From: Oscillospiraceae bacterium
Lineage (GTDB): Bacteria > Bacillota > Clostridia > Oscillospirales > Ruminococcaceae
NCBI GenBank assembly: GCA_017432285.1
Contig: JAFRJM010000006.1
Span: 62,001-126,000, forward strand
Length of the DNA stretch: 64,000 bases
Direction of reading: 5' to 3'
Shown here: piece by piece, positions 8,667 through 17,734 of the stretch
Numbering within the stretch: the first letter of the stretch is position 1
Layout of the letters: the number at the start of each line of letters is the position of its first letter
The notes under the pieces: generated by a model
Seen by the model: only the letters and a program-made list of their open reading frames with translations
What the model was told of the DNA's origin: nothing
Databases searched by the model: none
Program-made: the position numbers and the translations under genes

Positions 8667-11603
8667 ATGGCTTTAGTCCGAATCAAAAGATTTATTGGAT
8701 CAGTTATGGTGATAGCTTTGCTGCTGTGCCTTATGTCTGGAGCTGTTTTTGCTGATCAGGCAAGTGATGAGCATCACTATCTCGCTTTTGCCTCAGACCT
8801 TCGCGGTATGACGGACGTTCTCGAGAATGCTTTTAAGGGAATGCCCGAAGATCTTGAGTATGTTTCTTTGCTCGGCGACATGGTGGGCGAGAAAGACGGA
8901 GACGCTCCGGAATATAATTCGAGTGATGTGTTCAGCAGAGTTGCGGAGATGTATCCCGATATATTGAACAGAAACTTTTCTATACTCTGGGCAGATCACG
9001 ATGAGAACGTAAACGACGATGCAATGGTCGTCGCAAACGGCGATGGATATGGCCCTGACTACGCTTTTGCAGGATACAATGAAGACGGCTCAGTAGCGTA
9101 TTACATCTACGCTGTTGGTTTTTATGATATGACCGCAGGCGGTATTGACAGCTATGAAACGGCTGACTATTTCAAGCATTGGGTAAGAGTTATTGACGTC
9201 AATATCCCGATAATCGTTATCAGCCATGTGCCTGTAGATGCGAAAAGGGGAGACAACTTCGGTGCCAGCTATTGGAACGAGGCGTTGAATTTTGCTGCGA
9301 CCGGTGTTGAAGGCATCACTGATGACGAGACGACAGCCACTGTTATCCGCAACGTTATTTTCTTTTGCGGACACAATTACACCGCTGATGATGCGGAGTA
9401 CTACTATGAGTCCGGCTCAAAGATGCTTGTCCAGGTAGATACGAGCATAAACGATGCTCAGCGTGAAGAACTGGGAGTTGCATATGATCCTGATGATGCC
9501 GTAGTCACTGAGGTGAACGATGATGAACTGGGAAAATGCACTGCAACAGGCGTGATGTCCAACGTCTATTACAATGCCTTATATCCCGGATATCTGAAAA
9601 CGAGCGGAAACGCTACACTTATGGATATTTCCGAGAGAACGATCACGTTTACAAAGTATAATGGCGGCTCAGAAGTTAGTCTGGGAGTCGATGGTGACGG
9701 TAACGCTTTGGGCACATCGGTTTCATTCAGGAGATTCAGCGAAAGTGATGAAGGCGGCCCTGTTATCACCAAGCAGCCTGAAGACGCTGTGGTAAGTTAT
9801 CCTGACGGTGCGGTGTTTACTGTTGAAGTAGAGGATCCTGACAGTATAGCTTCTTACCAGTGGTACATGGTGGATATAGAGAACACCAAGTTTTTCCTGG
9901 ACGGTTCGTCTGCAAGAACAAACACATTACAGGTTCCTTGTTCTCTGTGGATGAATACTGCTCTTGATTTTTACTGTGTCATCACAGGAAAAGACGGACT
10001 AAAGACTGCTTCAAACCATGCATCGCTTTCCAAGGATAACGATGATGTGATCAAACCGGTTCTTTATGTAGGCGAGTTCCCGGTTGAACCCGGCGAGTCT
10101 CTTGATCTTTCTACAGTAGATATCGGAGATGGATATAAGCTTGGAAGCGGTGTGATCACTTATGACAGCAACGGAATAGACATCACAATGGATAATGTCC
10201 ATTTTGATAACACCCATACCTTGTGTGGCCTTGATGTCACAGCAAACGTAGGCTTGACTCTGGAATACTATAATCCTGAGGAACCGGAATTCACTGTCAC
10301 GCTTATTGGTGAAAATGAGATCGTTAATAATTTCTATGACTATACATACAATGCAGGCGGGATCCCGTTTGATTTCTACTTTAACGGACGTGAGCAAGAC
10401 AGGCCTGTAGTAAATATCGTGGGTGACGGAACACTCTCGATCACAAACGGATCGATCGCTCTGAGAGTTATCGGAGATCTCATGATAGATGCAGACATTG
10501 CTATTAAACAAAGCAGACAGCAATACGGCGACGGAATTACAGCAGATAATATTCTTGTGTCTGAAGGCACAAATCTTGATCTTGAAGTCAACGGATCTGC
10601 GTTTACTGCCTCAGGAAACCTGTTCATGTCCGGATCGGATATAAAGATCAAAGCCAGTACCCCGCACATAAGTGTGGGAACTGTAACCAAAAAGGTCCTC
10701 AACGTAACGAAATCGATACTTATCGAGAACACAAAGCTGGATATCGACTATGTCTCTGATGAAGAGTTCTGCGGCACTACAGGCGGCGGAGCAGCGATAT
10801 CCTGCGGTCTGGATCTCTTCATAACAAAAGGCAGTGATGTTAACTGTGAGCTGTCATTCATAGGCGATACGATATTTGCCGGATCGTTCTCCGGTATATA
10901 CTGCGCCAATGCAGAGGTGGAAGATTCCAGTGTGTCTGTAAGCATGGACGGAAGACAATGTTTCGGAGCAATAGGAGTGTATGCAGAGGAAAACATGCAG
11001 TTTACCAACAGCGATCTCGATGTTGATATGGCTGCTAACGGAGCAGTTACAGGTGTGTCTGCTGAGATAGATTTCAACGCAGATGAATCCAACGTTGATA
11101 TCATTGTCAAGGGATACGATGATATGGAGGATGATGACTGCTATGGAGTTATCTGCGAGAATTTTGTCGTAAAGCTCACTGATCCGTTAAAGTCTGTTAA
11201 GAGTGAGGCAGTGGATGGAATCGCTGTCGGATGTGATCTAGGCTTGGAGATACAGGAGGAGCCTGTGGAGTTCGACAGTGAATACGAAGCCAAGAACGTA
11301 TACCTCAGAGAAGGCACAGTCTGCACTGTACCTGAGAACAGTACTATCAGCCTTGGCGGTTCAGATATCTCCGGAGGATATGGGGAATACGTCGTTCTGG
11401 AAACTTTCTATGATGCGAATGACACCTCAAAGCCTGTTTCCTTAGTAGTATTTGGAGCTGGTTCAAGCGATCAGCTAAACAATGGCAATAATGCCGCTGA
11501 TCCTCTGCCGAGGATCCTGGCTGCGTTTGCAATCCCTGCCTGTCTTGTGGCCGGCGGCGCCGTCCTTAACAAAAAGAAAAAGGACGAATCTGTTTCTGAA
11601 TAA
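8667..11603 (+). CDS. Large cell-surface protein with decayed metallophosphoesterase domain
   Basis: A 978-residue exported protein. Signal peptide (about 1-28), then a calcineurin-like phosphoesterase layout (about 30-300) with FASDLRG, LLGDMV, ADHDE, ISHVP and FCGHNY. The normal DxH and GHxH metal ligands are altered to Asp-Leu-Arg and Gly-His-Asn-Tyr, so activity is doubtful. Next an Ig-like segment (QPEDAVV...YQWY...), then a long stretch of repeating beta-strand units resembling a parallel beta-helix, and finally a C-terminal membrane helix followed by KKKK. No LPxTG motif is visible. Start chosen at ATG 8667, with GGAGG before it; an in-frame ATG at 8598 lacks one. Likely wall-associated, possibly a binding or adhesion protein; function not known. 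Confidence 0.8.
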   Translation: MALVRIKRFIGSVMVIALLLCLMSGAVFADQASDEHHYLAFASDLRGMTDVLENAFKGMPEDLEYVSLLGDMVGEKDGDAPEYNSSDVFSRVAEMYPDILNRNFSILWADHDENVNDDAMVVANGDGYGPDYAFAGYNEDGSVAYYIYAVGFYDMTAGGIDSYETADYFKHWVRVIDVNIPIIVISHVPVDAKRGDNFGASYWNEALNFAATGVEGITDDETTATVIRNVIFFCGHNYTADDAEYYYESGSKMLVQVDTSINDAQREELGVAYDPDDAVVTEVNDDELGKCTATGVMSNVYYNALYPGYLKTSGNATLMDISERTITFTKYNGGSEVSLGVDGDGNALGTSVSFRRFSESDEGGPVITKQPEDAVVSYPDGAVFTVEVEDPDSIASYQWYMVDIENTKFFLDGSSARTNTLQVPCSLWMNTALDFYCVITGKDGLKTASNHASLSKDNDDVIKPVLYVGEFPVEPGESLDLSTVDIGDGYKLGSGVITYDSNGIDITMDNVHFDNTHTLCGLDVTANVGLTLEYYNPEEPEFTVTLIGENEIVNNFYDYTYNAGGIPFDFYFNGREQDRPVVNIVGDGTLSITNGSIALRVIGDLMIDADIAIKQSRQQYGDGITADNILVSEGTNLDLEVNGSAFTASGNLFMSGSDIKIKASTPHISVGTVTKKVLNVTKSILIENTKLDIDYVSDEEFCGTTGGGAAISCGLDLFITKGSDVNCELSFIGDTIFAGSFSGIYCANAEVEDSSVSVSMDGRQCFGAIGVYAEENMQFTNSDLDVDMAANGAVTGVSAEIDFNADESNVDIIVKGYDDMEDDDCYGVICENFVVKLTDPLKSVKSEAVDGIAVGCDLGLEIQEEPVEFDSEYEAKNVYLREGTVCTVPENSTISLGGSDISGGYGEYVVLETFYDANDTSKPVSLVVFGAGSSDQLNNGNNAADPLPRILAAFAIPACLVAGGAVLNKKKKDESVSE

Positions 11604-11617
11604 TCAGCTGAAAAAAC

Positions 11618-11651
11618 AAATGCTGTCCGGACTTCAGTCCGGGCAGCATTT
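11618..11651. terminator. Bidirectional terminator
   Basis: Long stem AAATGCTG-CCGGACT/AGTCCGG-GCAGCATTT between convergent genes. Confidence 0.85.
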
Positions 11652-11667
11652 CTGTTATATCCACTTA

Positions 11668-12660
11668 TTATTTGCTCGTCGGATGTTCTTTTTCCAAGGG
11701 AAGAAGTTTCTCTTTCAGAGTTTTGCCCCAGAGTTCGGCTTCCTCTTTGATAGGAGAGTGAGCAGATTCATGGAACGGTACATATTCCTTGTAAGGAGCT
11801 TCAAGATTGTCGAACCACTCACGAGCTAGTTCTGTAGGCGTGTTGCGGTCATGATCTCCCTGGAAAAGGAATACAGGGACATCGAGTTTCTTGACGGATT
11901 TGTCAAATTCGATACTCACGACAGCGTCCCAGAGTTTTTCCAGACAATGGAAGACTCCCTTATAATAGCGGTACAGATCCGGTATGACGTTGTACTCCCC
12001 GCTGGTAAAGAAAGGTTTCAGTATTGATTCGTAACTGCTTTCTCTCACTTTCCACGAACCGCCGCCGAATTTCGTCATGTAGTTTCTCTGAACCATAAGC
12101 GCTTTCAGACCGCCGGCGTACTGGCCGTTTACAGGAGCGCCGATCTCTTCAAGGTCTTTTAATGCCTTGGTATCATTGTGTTCTTTTGCATAATCCACTA
12201 CGAAATCATAGCTTATGGATTCGTTCAAAGGACCATTGACGAATTGTCCCATCCCGACATAAGCAGCAACCTGCTCGGGATATTTAGGGAGGAACAGACA
12301 TGAAAGGACAGTACCCCAGCTGTGCCCGACGATATATATTTTCTCTTTTTTAAATTCTTTGCAGAGATACTGTACCACCTGATGAAGATCTTCAGTAACC
12401 TGATCCAATGTCATCGGCTGCTTTGCATTCTTCTGACGGTAGCTTTTACCGGCCATCCTTTGGTCCCAGCATACCATAGTAAATGAGTCTGCCAGATTCT
12501 TGGATTGGCTCGGCATGACCCAGCTTCTGTCGCAGGCACCTGGTCCGCCGTGCACGAAAAGGACAACAGGATTGTTCAGATCTGTTCCTCTGATATGCAG
12601 GTTTTGAACGTCTCCGTTGATCTCAATATCAATGACACTGTCAATAATATAATTGCTCAT
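11668..12660 (-). CDS. Alpha/beta hydrolase, proline iminopeptidase-like
   Basis: A 330-residue cytoplasmic hydrolase of the S33 type. Oxyanion motif HGGPG (37-41), WDQRMAGKS (the WDQRG motif of prolyl aminopeptidases), nucleophile elbow G-H-S114-W-G, and a C-terminal HESAHSP catalytic-His region. Proline iminopeptidases release N-terminal proline from peptides, which would fit the peptide-rich gene content of the window. ATG 12660 is preferred because AGGAGG lies just before it. Divergent from the MFS gene at 12832. A second hydrolase with the same motifs is fused to another domain at 50345. Confidence 0.85.
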   Translation of the reverse strand: MSNYIIDSVIDIEINGDVQNLHIRGTDLNNPVVLFVHGGPGACDRSWVMPSQSKNLADSFTMVCWDQRMAGKSYRQKNAKQPMTLDQVTEDLHQVVQYLCKEFKKEKIYIVGHSWGTVLSCLFLPKYPEQVAAYVGMGQFVNGPLNESISYDFVVDYAKEHNDTKALKDLEEIGAPVNGQYAGGLKALMVQRNYMTKFGGGSWKVRESSYESILKPFFTSGEYNVIPDLYRYYKGVFHCLEKLWDAVVSIEFDKSVKKLDVPVFLFQGDHDRNTPTELAREWFDNLEAPYKEYVPFHESAHSPIKEEAELWGKTLKEKLLPLEKEHPTSK

Positions 12661-12749
12661 AGATGATTCCTCCTGTTTTTTCTTATTAGTATGATAACAC
12701 AATTGGTTAAATCCTATACAAGTTTTGTACGTTATAAGAAAGATGTTTG

Positions 12750-12778
12750 TTGGATTTTATATGGTATGACGATATAAT
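12750..12778 (+). promoter_or_regulatory. Promoter of MFS transporter
   Basis: TTGGAT, 17 bases, TATAAT, about 53 bases before the start codon. A TACAA-GTT-TTGTA repeat lies just upstream near 12717-12729. Confidence 0.7.
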
Positions 12779-12831
12779 AGTTTTGTACCCAAAGCAGCTG
12801 ATAGCTTTGATTTATTTTTTTGGAGGAAATA

Positions 12832-14256
12832 ATGGAAGAGAATCAAATCAGTTCAAATCTGTCCAAGAAAGAACAGACCTTGCTCCGCTTGCGGAAACAG
12901 GAGCAGGACAGCTTGGCATTTTTGAAAAATCTGGCACTGATCATGATCATCCTTACGATAATTTATGTCGTAGATGAGATCACAAGTAATATAAACCTTA
13001 TGCGTCCTTATATGATATTCGACCTGTTCAAGGTTCCGAATGCAGACGCAAACGCTCCGGAATATGCAAATGCAGTCAGTAAGATGGCTGTTGCAAGTAT
13101 TCCTACTTATTTATTCATGATCCTGCTGCCTTTCTACAAGGCTTTGTCAGACAAATTCGGAAGAAAATACTTCCTGATTATCAACATGATCGGCATGGGA
13201 CTGGGTATGCTTCTGTGTATGACAGCTCCAAACTACATTTGGTACCTTATAGGTACTGTTCTTTACAGCTTCTTCACACCTAACGATCTTCAGGTCATTT
13301 ATATTATGGAGGTCGCCCCAAAGGAGCACAGAGCTACATATTGCAGTGTCTCTAAAGGGATCGCGCTCCTGAGCGTTTCACTTATCGGTGTGCTACGCAG
13401 TATCTTCTATGATCCGAACGATCTCACTACTTGGCGCAGAGTTTTCATCGTTCCTGTAGCGATGGCATTCGCAGTTGGTATTGCTTCATATTTCCTCCTG
13501 AAGGAAACGCCTGTTTTCCTGCGTCAGCGTATTGAGGATCTTGAAAATGAAGGCACCAAAACAAGGGCAGAGGAGATAAAGGAAAAGAAAGAAGCCAAGA
13601 AAGAGTCAAAAGGCGGCATAAAGGAATCATTCCACTTTATGTTCAGCGATCCGCAGGTCCGTTCTTTGATCCTTATCCTTACGATATTCATGTGCGCTGT
13701 TGCTCTTACAGGTTATTCTGCTGAAACGATGCTTGCATATGGCCAGAGTGACGCGAATATGAATACGTTCTACGTCGTAGAGCCTATCGTTTATGCTATA
13801 TTCGCATTCTTCAGCGGTTTCCTTACAGACTGGCTCGGAAGGAAAAAATCAGGCATCCTGTTCGGTTTGCTCGCACTTGTTGGTGAAGTCGTGTTTGTTC
13901 TTTGTGCTGTATTCCATGCCAGCCCGATAGTCCTTGCAGTGGCACAAGGACTTATGTATGGCGGACTCTGGTCATTCTCAGACCTGCTGTACATCGTGGT
14001 ACCATCTGAATCAGTACCTACGGAGATCCGTGCTTCAGTAGTCGGACTCCTTCAGTACACAGCTTTGTCAAACATGGTAGTTTCGATCATAGTCGGTGTT
14101 CTGTATCAGTACATCGGTTCAAGGAACATCGGTCTGATCCAGCTCATATTCTTTGTCCCGTTCATGCTTCTCTCTGTACTGTATGTCCAGAAACATCTGC
14201 GTGAGACTAAAGACGTTGACCTCACAGAGGCAGGTCACTCAGAATTAACAGAATAA
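12832..14256 (+). CDS. MFS transporter
   Basis: A 474-residue transporter with about twelve hydrophobic segments. The first-half loop motif is LSDKFGRKY and the second-half copy is LTDWLGRKKSG, both the MFS G-x3-D-x-x-G-R-K type. A basic, charged central loop (about 225-265, rich in Lys/Glu) separates the halves. The general shape resembles the sugar/metabolite porters. ATG 12832 follows GGAGGAAATA. Substrate not evident. It is divergent from an aminopeptidase-like hydrolase, so export or import of a small peptide or amino acid is possible but unproven. Confidence 0.85.
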   Translation: MEENQISSNLSKKEQTLLRLRKQEQDSLAFLKNLALIMIILTIIYVVDEITSNINLMRPYMIFDLFKVPNADANAPEYANAVSKMAVASIPTYLFMILLPFYKALSDKFGRKYFLIINMIGMGLGMLLCMTAPNYIWYLIGTVLYSFFTPNDLQVIYIMEVAPKEHRATYCSVSKGIALLSVSLIGVLRSIFYDPNDLTTWRRVFIVPVAMAFAVGIASYFLLKETPVFLRQRIEDLENEGTKTRAEEIKEKKEAKKESKGGIKESFHFMFSDPQVRSLILILTIFMCAVALTGYSAETMLAYGQSDANMNTFYVVEPIVYAIFAFFSGFLTDWLGRKKSGILFGLLALVGEVVFVLCAVFHASPIVLAVAQGLMYGGLWSFSDLLYIVVPSESVPTEIRASVVGLLQYTALSNMVVSIIVGVLYQYIGSRNIGLIQLIFFVPFMLLSVLYVQKHLRETKDVDLTEAGHSELTE

Positions 14257-14274
14257 TTTATAAGAAGATATAAG

Positions 14275-14312
14275 AAAACAGCTCTTCACCTATCATTGGG
14301 AAGAGCTGTTTT
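14275..14312. terminator. Bidirectional terminator
   Basis: AAAACAGCTCTT/AAGAGCTGTTTT stem between convergent MFS and acyltransferase genes. Confidence 0.9.
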
Positions 14313-14324
14313 AGTATGCGAAAC

Positions 14325-15410
14325 TTAAATATAATCTCTTATTACCGGTATCTGTTTGAGTATCCATGACGGAACCATTGAAACTAGGAAGATGGACAAG
14401 ATCCAGATATGTACTGCGATCATCTTATCGCAACCGGTACTCACTAGTTTTGTGTAGATGGCCTCTATCCATGGCTGACGTAGGAAATACATATGGAAGA
14501 GATAGATACCGAACACACAGCTTCCTACAGTCTTGAGGCCATTTTCAAGCCAGGAAGGAAGTTTTCCGTTCTGGAACAGGACTCTTGCAGTGACGAACAA
14601 TGTTATGCAATTGACGGATATGAAACAGAAATGGAAGTTCGGAACTGGATCTTCAGCTGCAAACCCTGTAATACGTGTCTGGAACCAGGTCATGTAGCAG
14701 GAAACAGCTAAAGCTGCGATATTTGCTGCCCATAGGGGAAGGACATACTTCTTTTCCTGTTCGATGCTTAATCGGTGGTGCAGGAAATAACCTACCAGCG
14801 GGAAGAAAAAGATCTGCTCAAACATCCAGGAAGGGATCAGGTTTGAATTCATTGGGAATTCATAGACCGTAAATCTGTAATCCAGAACGGGGATCACTCC
14901 CTTAAAGAAGACCTCAAGAGCGATCATATAGTAGAAATACTTTGTTTCCAGATTCTGAGCGACAGCGCGAAGGATGGGGAGAGTGATGAGGAAGGCAATA
15001 TAACTGTATACGAACCACAGGTGATATCGTGTCTGGTCGTAATAGAATTTGTGGAAAAAAGTCATAAAGGAGAATTTGCCGCCGTTGTTGTGGAGAAACT
15101 CAAACCAATACAGGAGAGAGATCACAACAAGGACTATAAACATGCGGAAAACACGTTTCCACACTTTTTTCAGGGATTCATTTCGGTTCAGCAGAAGAGC
15201 TCCTGATATTGCGAAAAAAGTAGCGACGCAAAATCTGCTGAAGATTGATATGGCCAGGTCTACCCAGTAATCAAGACTCCCGAACTTGCGTGTAGTGAAC
15301 AGAGAATAGCCCAAGTCTCCGGTATGTATGAATATCACTGCGAAGACAGCCATTATCCGTAGCACTTCAAAATATAAAGTCCGGTTTTTGTTCTTTTTGG
15401 CTAATTCCAT
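14325..15410 (-). CDS. Membrane acyltransferase (acyltransferase 3 family)
   Basis: A 361-residue protein with about ten hydrophobic helices. The N-terminal YFEVLRIMAVFAVIFIHTG carries the family's conserved Arg and His. These enzymes O-acylate surface sugars, peptidoglycan or lipids, using acyl donors at the cytoplasmic face. Start supported by GGAGGAAACC before ATG 15410. Single-gene unit between two terminators; the acceptor is unknown. Confidence 0.85.
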   Translation of the reverse strand: MELAKKNKNRTLYFEVLRIMAVFAVIFIHTGDLGYSLFTTRKFGSLDYWVDLAISIFSRFCVATFFAISGALLLNRNESLKKVWKRVFRMFIVLVVISLLYWFEFLHNNGGKFSFMTFFHKFYYDQTRYHLWFVYSYIAFLITLPILRAVAQNLETKYFYYMIALEVFFKGVIPVLDYRFTVYEFPMNSNLIPSWMFEQIFFFPLVGYFLHHRLSIEQEKKYVLPLWAANIAALAVSCYMTWFQTRITGFAAEDPVPNFHFCFISVNCITLFVTARVLFQNGKLPSWLENGLKTVGSCVFGIYLFHMYFLRQPWIEAIYTKLVSTGCDKMIAVHIWILSIFLVSMVPSWILKQIPVIRDYI

Positions 15411-15450
15411 GGTTTCCTCCAGTTAGTCGATATATGGAGTATATCACGAA

Positions 15451-15489
15451 AATGACCGCACAAGGAAAAGGTTTTCCTGTGCGGTCATT
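15451..15489 (-). terminator. Terminator of GntR-ABC operon
   Basis: Strong stem AATGACCGCAC...GTGCGGTCATT, followed on the minus strand by a T run; located just after the ABC permease stop. Confidence 0.85.
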
Positions 15490-15505
15490 GAAACTACTAT
15501 AAGAA

Positions 15506-16111
15506 TCAGTGGAACTCTTTTTCACTGTACCATTTCAGAGATAAGAGAAATGAAACAGCGAAGAGAGCCAGAGAACCGATGATCATTGCAGGGAGAATGA
15601 ATGAAGATAATTTCTCGTTCTCAAAAACTGATAACATCTCCTGTGACCCGATCGAAAAACCGATTACGATGATCATTACAATATATCGGCTTTTCTCAAC
15701 CCCGTATTTATACGTCAGAGGCAGCAGAAATGTAGGCATGATAAGAGAAGTGGAAAAGATCTGTACGAGCAAAGCGGATGAAGCCGGATATCCGCGTATG
15801 CTGTTGATCGCCAGGATCACAGCACCCATAGCTGTAGCGAGCAATATCATTATCAATGTGAACAGATAGCGCTCTGTTATGATCTGTTTTCTGGAGATAG
15901 GGAGCGTACCAGCATAGAGCGGCCATTTTTCTCTTTCTTCATAGCTGATCAATGTTGACGACATCGTTCCAGCGATCAATCCGATATAAAGTATAAAGAA
16001 TGAAACTTCAGGATTGATGATAGCCACTATAGGAAATATCAGCCATACGATCATTATGATTTTAAAAGTCGTGGTAATGACATAAAAGTCTTTACGAAAC
16101 AGTGCTTTCAT
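15506..16111 (-). CDS. ABC-2 type transporter permease
   Basis: A 201-residue membrane protein with about six helices and the segment SYEEREKWPLYAGTLPISRKQII, typical of ABC-2 permeases of the YtrC/bacitracin-type exporters. It overlaps the ATPase gene by four bases (ATGA), so the two form one transporter. Together with the GntR gene upstream this is a YtrA-like operon, which in other Firmicutes responds to cell-wall-active compounds. Confidence 0.85.
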   Translation of the reverse strand: MKALFRKDFYVITTTFKIIMIVWLIFPIVAIINPEVSFFILYIGLIAGTMSSTLISYEEREKWPLYAGTLPISRKQIITERYLFTLIMILLATAMGAVILAINSIRGYPASSALLVQIFSTSLIMPTFLLPLTYKYGVEKSRYIVMIIVIGFSIGSQEMLSVFENEKLSSFILPAMIIGSLALFAVSFLLSLKWYSEKEFH

Positions 16112-16956
16112 TGTACTTCCTCCTTTGCCATAAGGATAAAGAGCTCCTCAATAGTGATCTGATCCGTAGTCATACCATCCGGGATACTGTCTCTGCGTAC
16201 GACTGCCCTGCATCCGTAAGCATTCTTGCTGACGTGGAGGATCGCATCGGGATCTATCGTTTTAAGATCATCTGCACTGCAGGAGAGGATACCGTATTCT
16301 GAACTGAGCTTATCCTTTTCTTCACAGAGCATGAGTTTTCCTTTATGCAGAAAAGCTATGTAGTCACAGATCTTCTCAAGGTCAGAAACGATATGAGAAG
16401 AAATAAAGATCGAATGGTTGTCTTCACGGGTGAACTCCATCAGGACCTCGTTGACATCATCGCGTACAAGTGGATCCAATCCATTGGTAGCTTCATCGAG
16501 GATCAGCAGTTTAGGATCGTGCGACAGTGCTATGGCAATACCAAGTTTCATCTTTGTCCCGTTGGACATATCCATGAATCTCTTGTCTCTGGGAACATCA
16601 AAGCGGTCAAGATAATAGTTGAATTTTTCATTGTCCCACCTTGTGAAAGCGTCAGCCATGACCTTTCCGATCATATCTGCTTTCATCAGAGAGGGAAGAC
16701 CCATACTGTCGAGCACTACTCCTACATCGTTTTTCCATGAAGCATCCGCCTGGGCTGGATCGTTTCCAAGAACGGATATCTCGCCAGAGTCTCTTCGGAT
16801 AAGATCCAATAATAGACGTATCGTTGTGCTTTTTCCGGCTCCGTTCTCTCCGACGAAACCAAGGATATATCCTGACGGAAGAGTGATATTTAGGTTATCC
16901 AATTTAAACCCGGGATAGCTCTTGCAGAGCCCGCGGACTTCAATTGCATTGTTCAT
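16108..16956 (-). CDS. ABC transporter ATP-binding protein
   Basis: A 282-residue ATPase. Walker A GENGAGKST, signature MSNGTKMKL (Asn-Gly replacing the usual Gly-Gly), Walker B LLILDEATNGLD and the switch His in ISSHIV. The N-terminal pattern NAIEVRGLCKSYPGFKLDN is usual for drug- or bacteriocin-export ATPases. It begins three bases after the GntR stop and overlaps the permease by four bases. Powers the permease at 15506; substrate unknown. Confidence 0.92.
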   Translation of the reverse strand: MNNAIEVRGLCKSYPGFKLDNLNITLPSGYILGFVGENGAGKSTTIRLLLDLIRRDSGEISVLGNDPAQADASWKNDVGVVLDSMGLPSLMKADMIGKVMADAFTRWDNEKFNYYLDRFDVPRDKRFMDMSNGTKMKLGIAIALSHDPKLLILDEATNGLDPLVRDDVNEVLMEFTREDNHSIFISSHIVSDLEKICDYIAFLHKGKLMLCEEKDKLSSEYGILSCSADDLKTIDPDAILHVSKNAYGCRAVVRRDSIPDGMTTDQITIEELFILMAKEEVQ

Positions 16957-16959
16957 AGG

Positions 16960-17331
16960 TTATTCCTCCCACATGAGTTCTACCATTTCTATGATGGTTT
17001 TTTTATCAAGCGCGCATGAAGCAGACAGTTTTACAACTTCGGAGAGATGGTCCTCTATCTTGCGGAGGTTCTGTTCACGAAGCAGATCTGTGTTTTTGGG
17101 AGCTACATAGGAGCCTTTTCCGGGTACAGTGTAGATAAACCCTTCGGCCTCCAATTCTTCATATGCCCGTTTGGTAGTGATCACACTGATCTTAAGATCT
17201 TTTGCCAGACTGCGGATAGACGGAAGCGGATCATCTTCTTTCAATGAACCGTTGATTATCTGATCCTTGATCTGTCCATAGATCTGATCATAGATCGGTA
17301 CACCGTTTCGATTATTGATAAGTAATTGCAT
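16960..17331 (-). CDS. GntR-family regulator (YtrA subfamily)
   Basis: A 123-residue repressor with an N-terminal winged helix (YDQIYGQIKDQIINGSL...LPSIRSLAKDLKIS...TTKRAYEELEAEGFIYTVPGKGSYV) and only a short dimerisation tail, which is the YtrA subfamily. It heads its own operon with the ABC genes. The promoter has a perfect 16-bp palindrome over the -10 element, so autorepression is strongly suggested. Confidence 0.92.
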   Translation of the reverse strand: MQLLINNRNGVPIYDQIYGQIKDQIINGSLKEDDPLPSIRSLAKDLKISVITTKRAYEELEAEGFIYTVPGKGSYVAPKNTDLLREQNLRKIEDHLSEVVKLSASCALDKKTIIEMVELMWEE

Positions 17332-17348
17332 GCGTTATTACCTCACTA

Positions 17349-17390
17349 ACTGTGTATACACAGTATATACAGTATGTTCGGAGGTGTCAA
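17349..17390 (-). promoter_or_regulatory. Promoter and operator of GntR-ABC operon
   Basis: On the minus strand: TTGACA (17385-17390), 17 bases, TATACT (17362-17367). ACTGTGTATACACAGT (17349-17364) is a perfect 16-base palindrome overlapping the -10. It is the obvious binding site for the GntR protein encoded next to it. Confidence 0.8.
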
Positions 17391-17458
17391 TAGCTTTTAA
17401 CAAAAATAATTAAAGTTTTGTGATATTATTAATTTGTAAGAGAAGAGGACAGTTACCT

Positions 17459-17689
17459 ATGAGTATATTGATCAAGGACACCACAAAAGAAGAAAGAGAG
17501 AAGATCGTCGCAGAAGCAATAGGGAACATAAATGGCTCCTGTGATGGCTGTATGCCCGGACTGGCAGAGATGTATCAGGAATACATCGATGGAAAAAAGG
17601 AAATACGCGAGATCAACATGCAGTTTGTAGCAAGATATGAATCAGGAAGCGGAATGAATGATAGGGGGAATTGCGCGTATTCTATATAA
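17459..17689 (+). CDS. Small conserved Cys-containing protein
   Basis: A 76-residue protein with an N-terminal amphipathic segment, a C-x-x-C pair (SCDGC) around residue 30 and a C-terminal INMQFVARYESG stretch. Similar small proteins occur in many Clostridia and are sometimes labelled 'purine biosynthesis protein PurH', although they share nothing with the real PurH enzyme; that recollection was not checked. ATG 17459 is used because the in-frame ATG further upstream has no ribosome site. Lies 45 bases upstream of the SDR gene and may be co-transcribed. Confidence 0.65.
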   Translation: MSILIKDTTKEEREKIVAEAIGNINGSCDGCMPGLAEMYQEYIDGKKEIREINMQFVARYESGSGMNDRGNCAYSI

Positions 17690-17734
17690 TGACAGAGGGA
17701 ATTAATAAACAATAAATATAAAGGAGCCAAAAAA

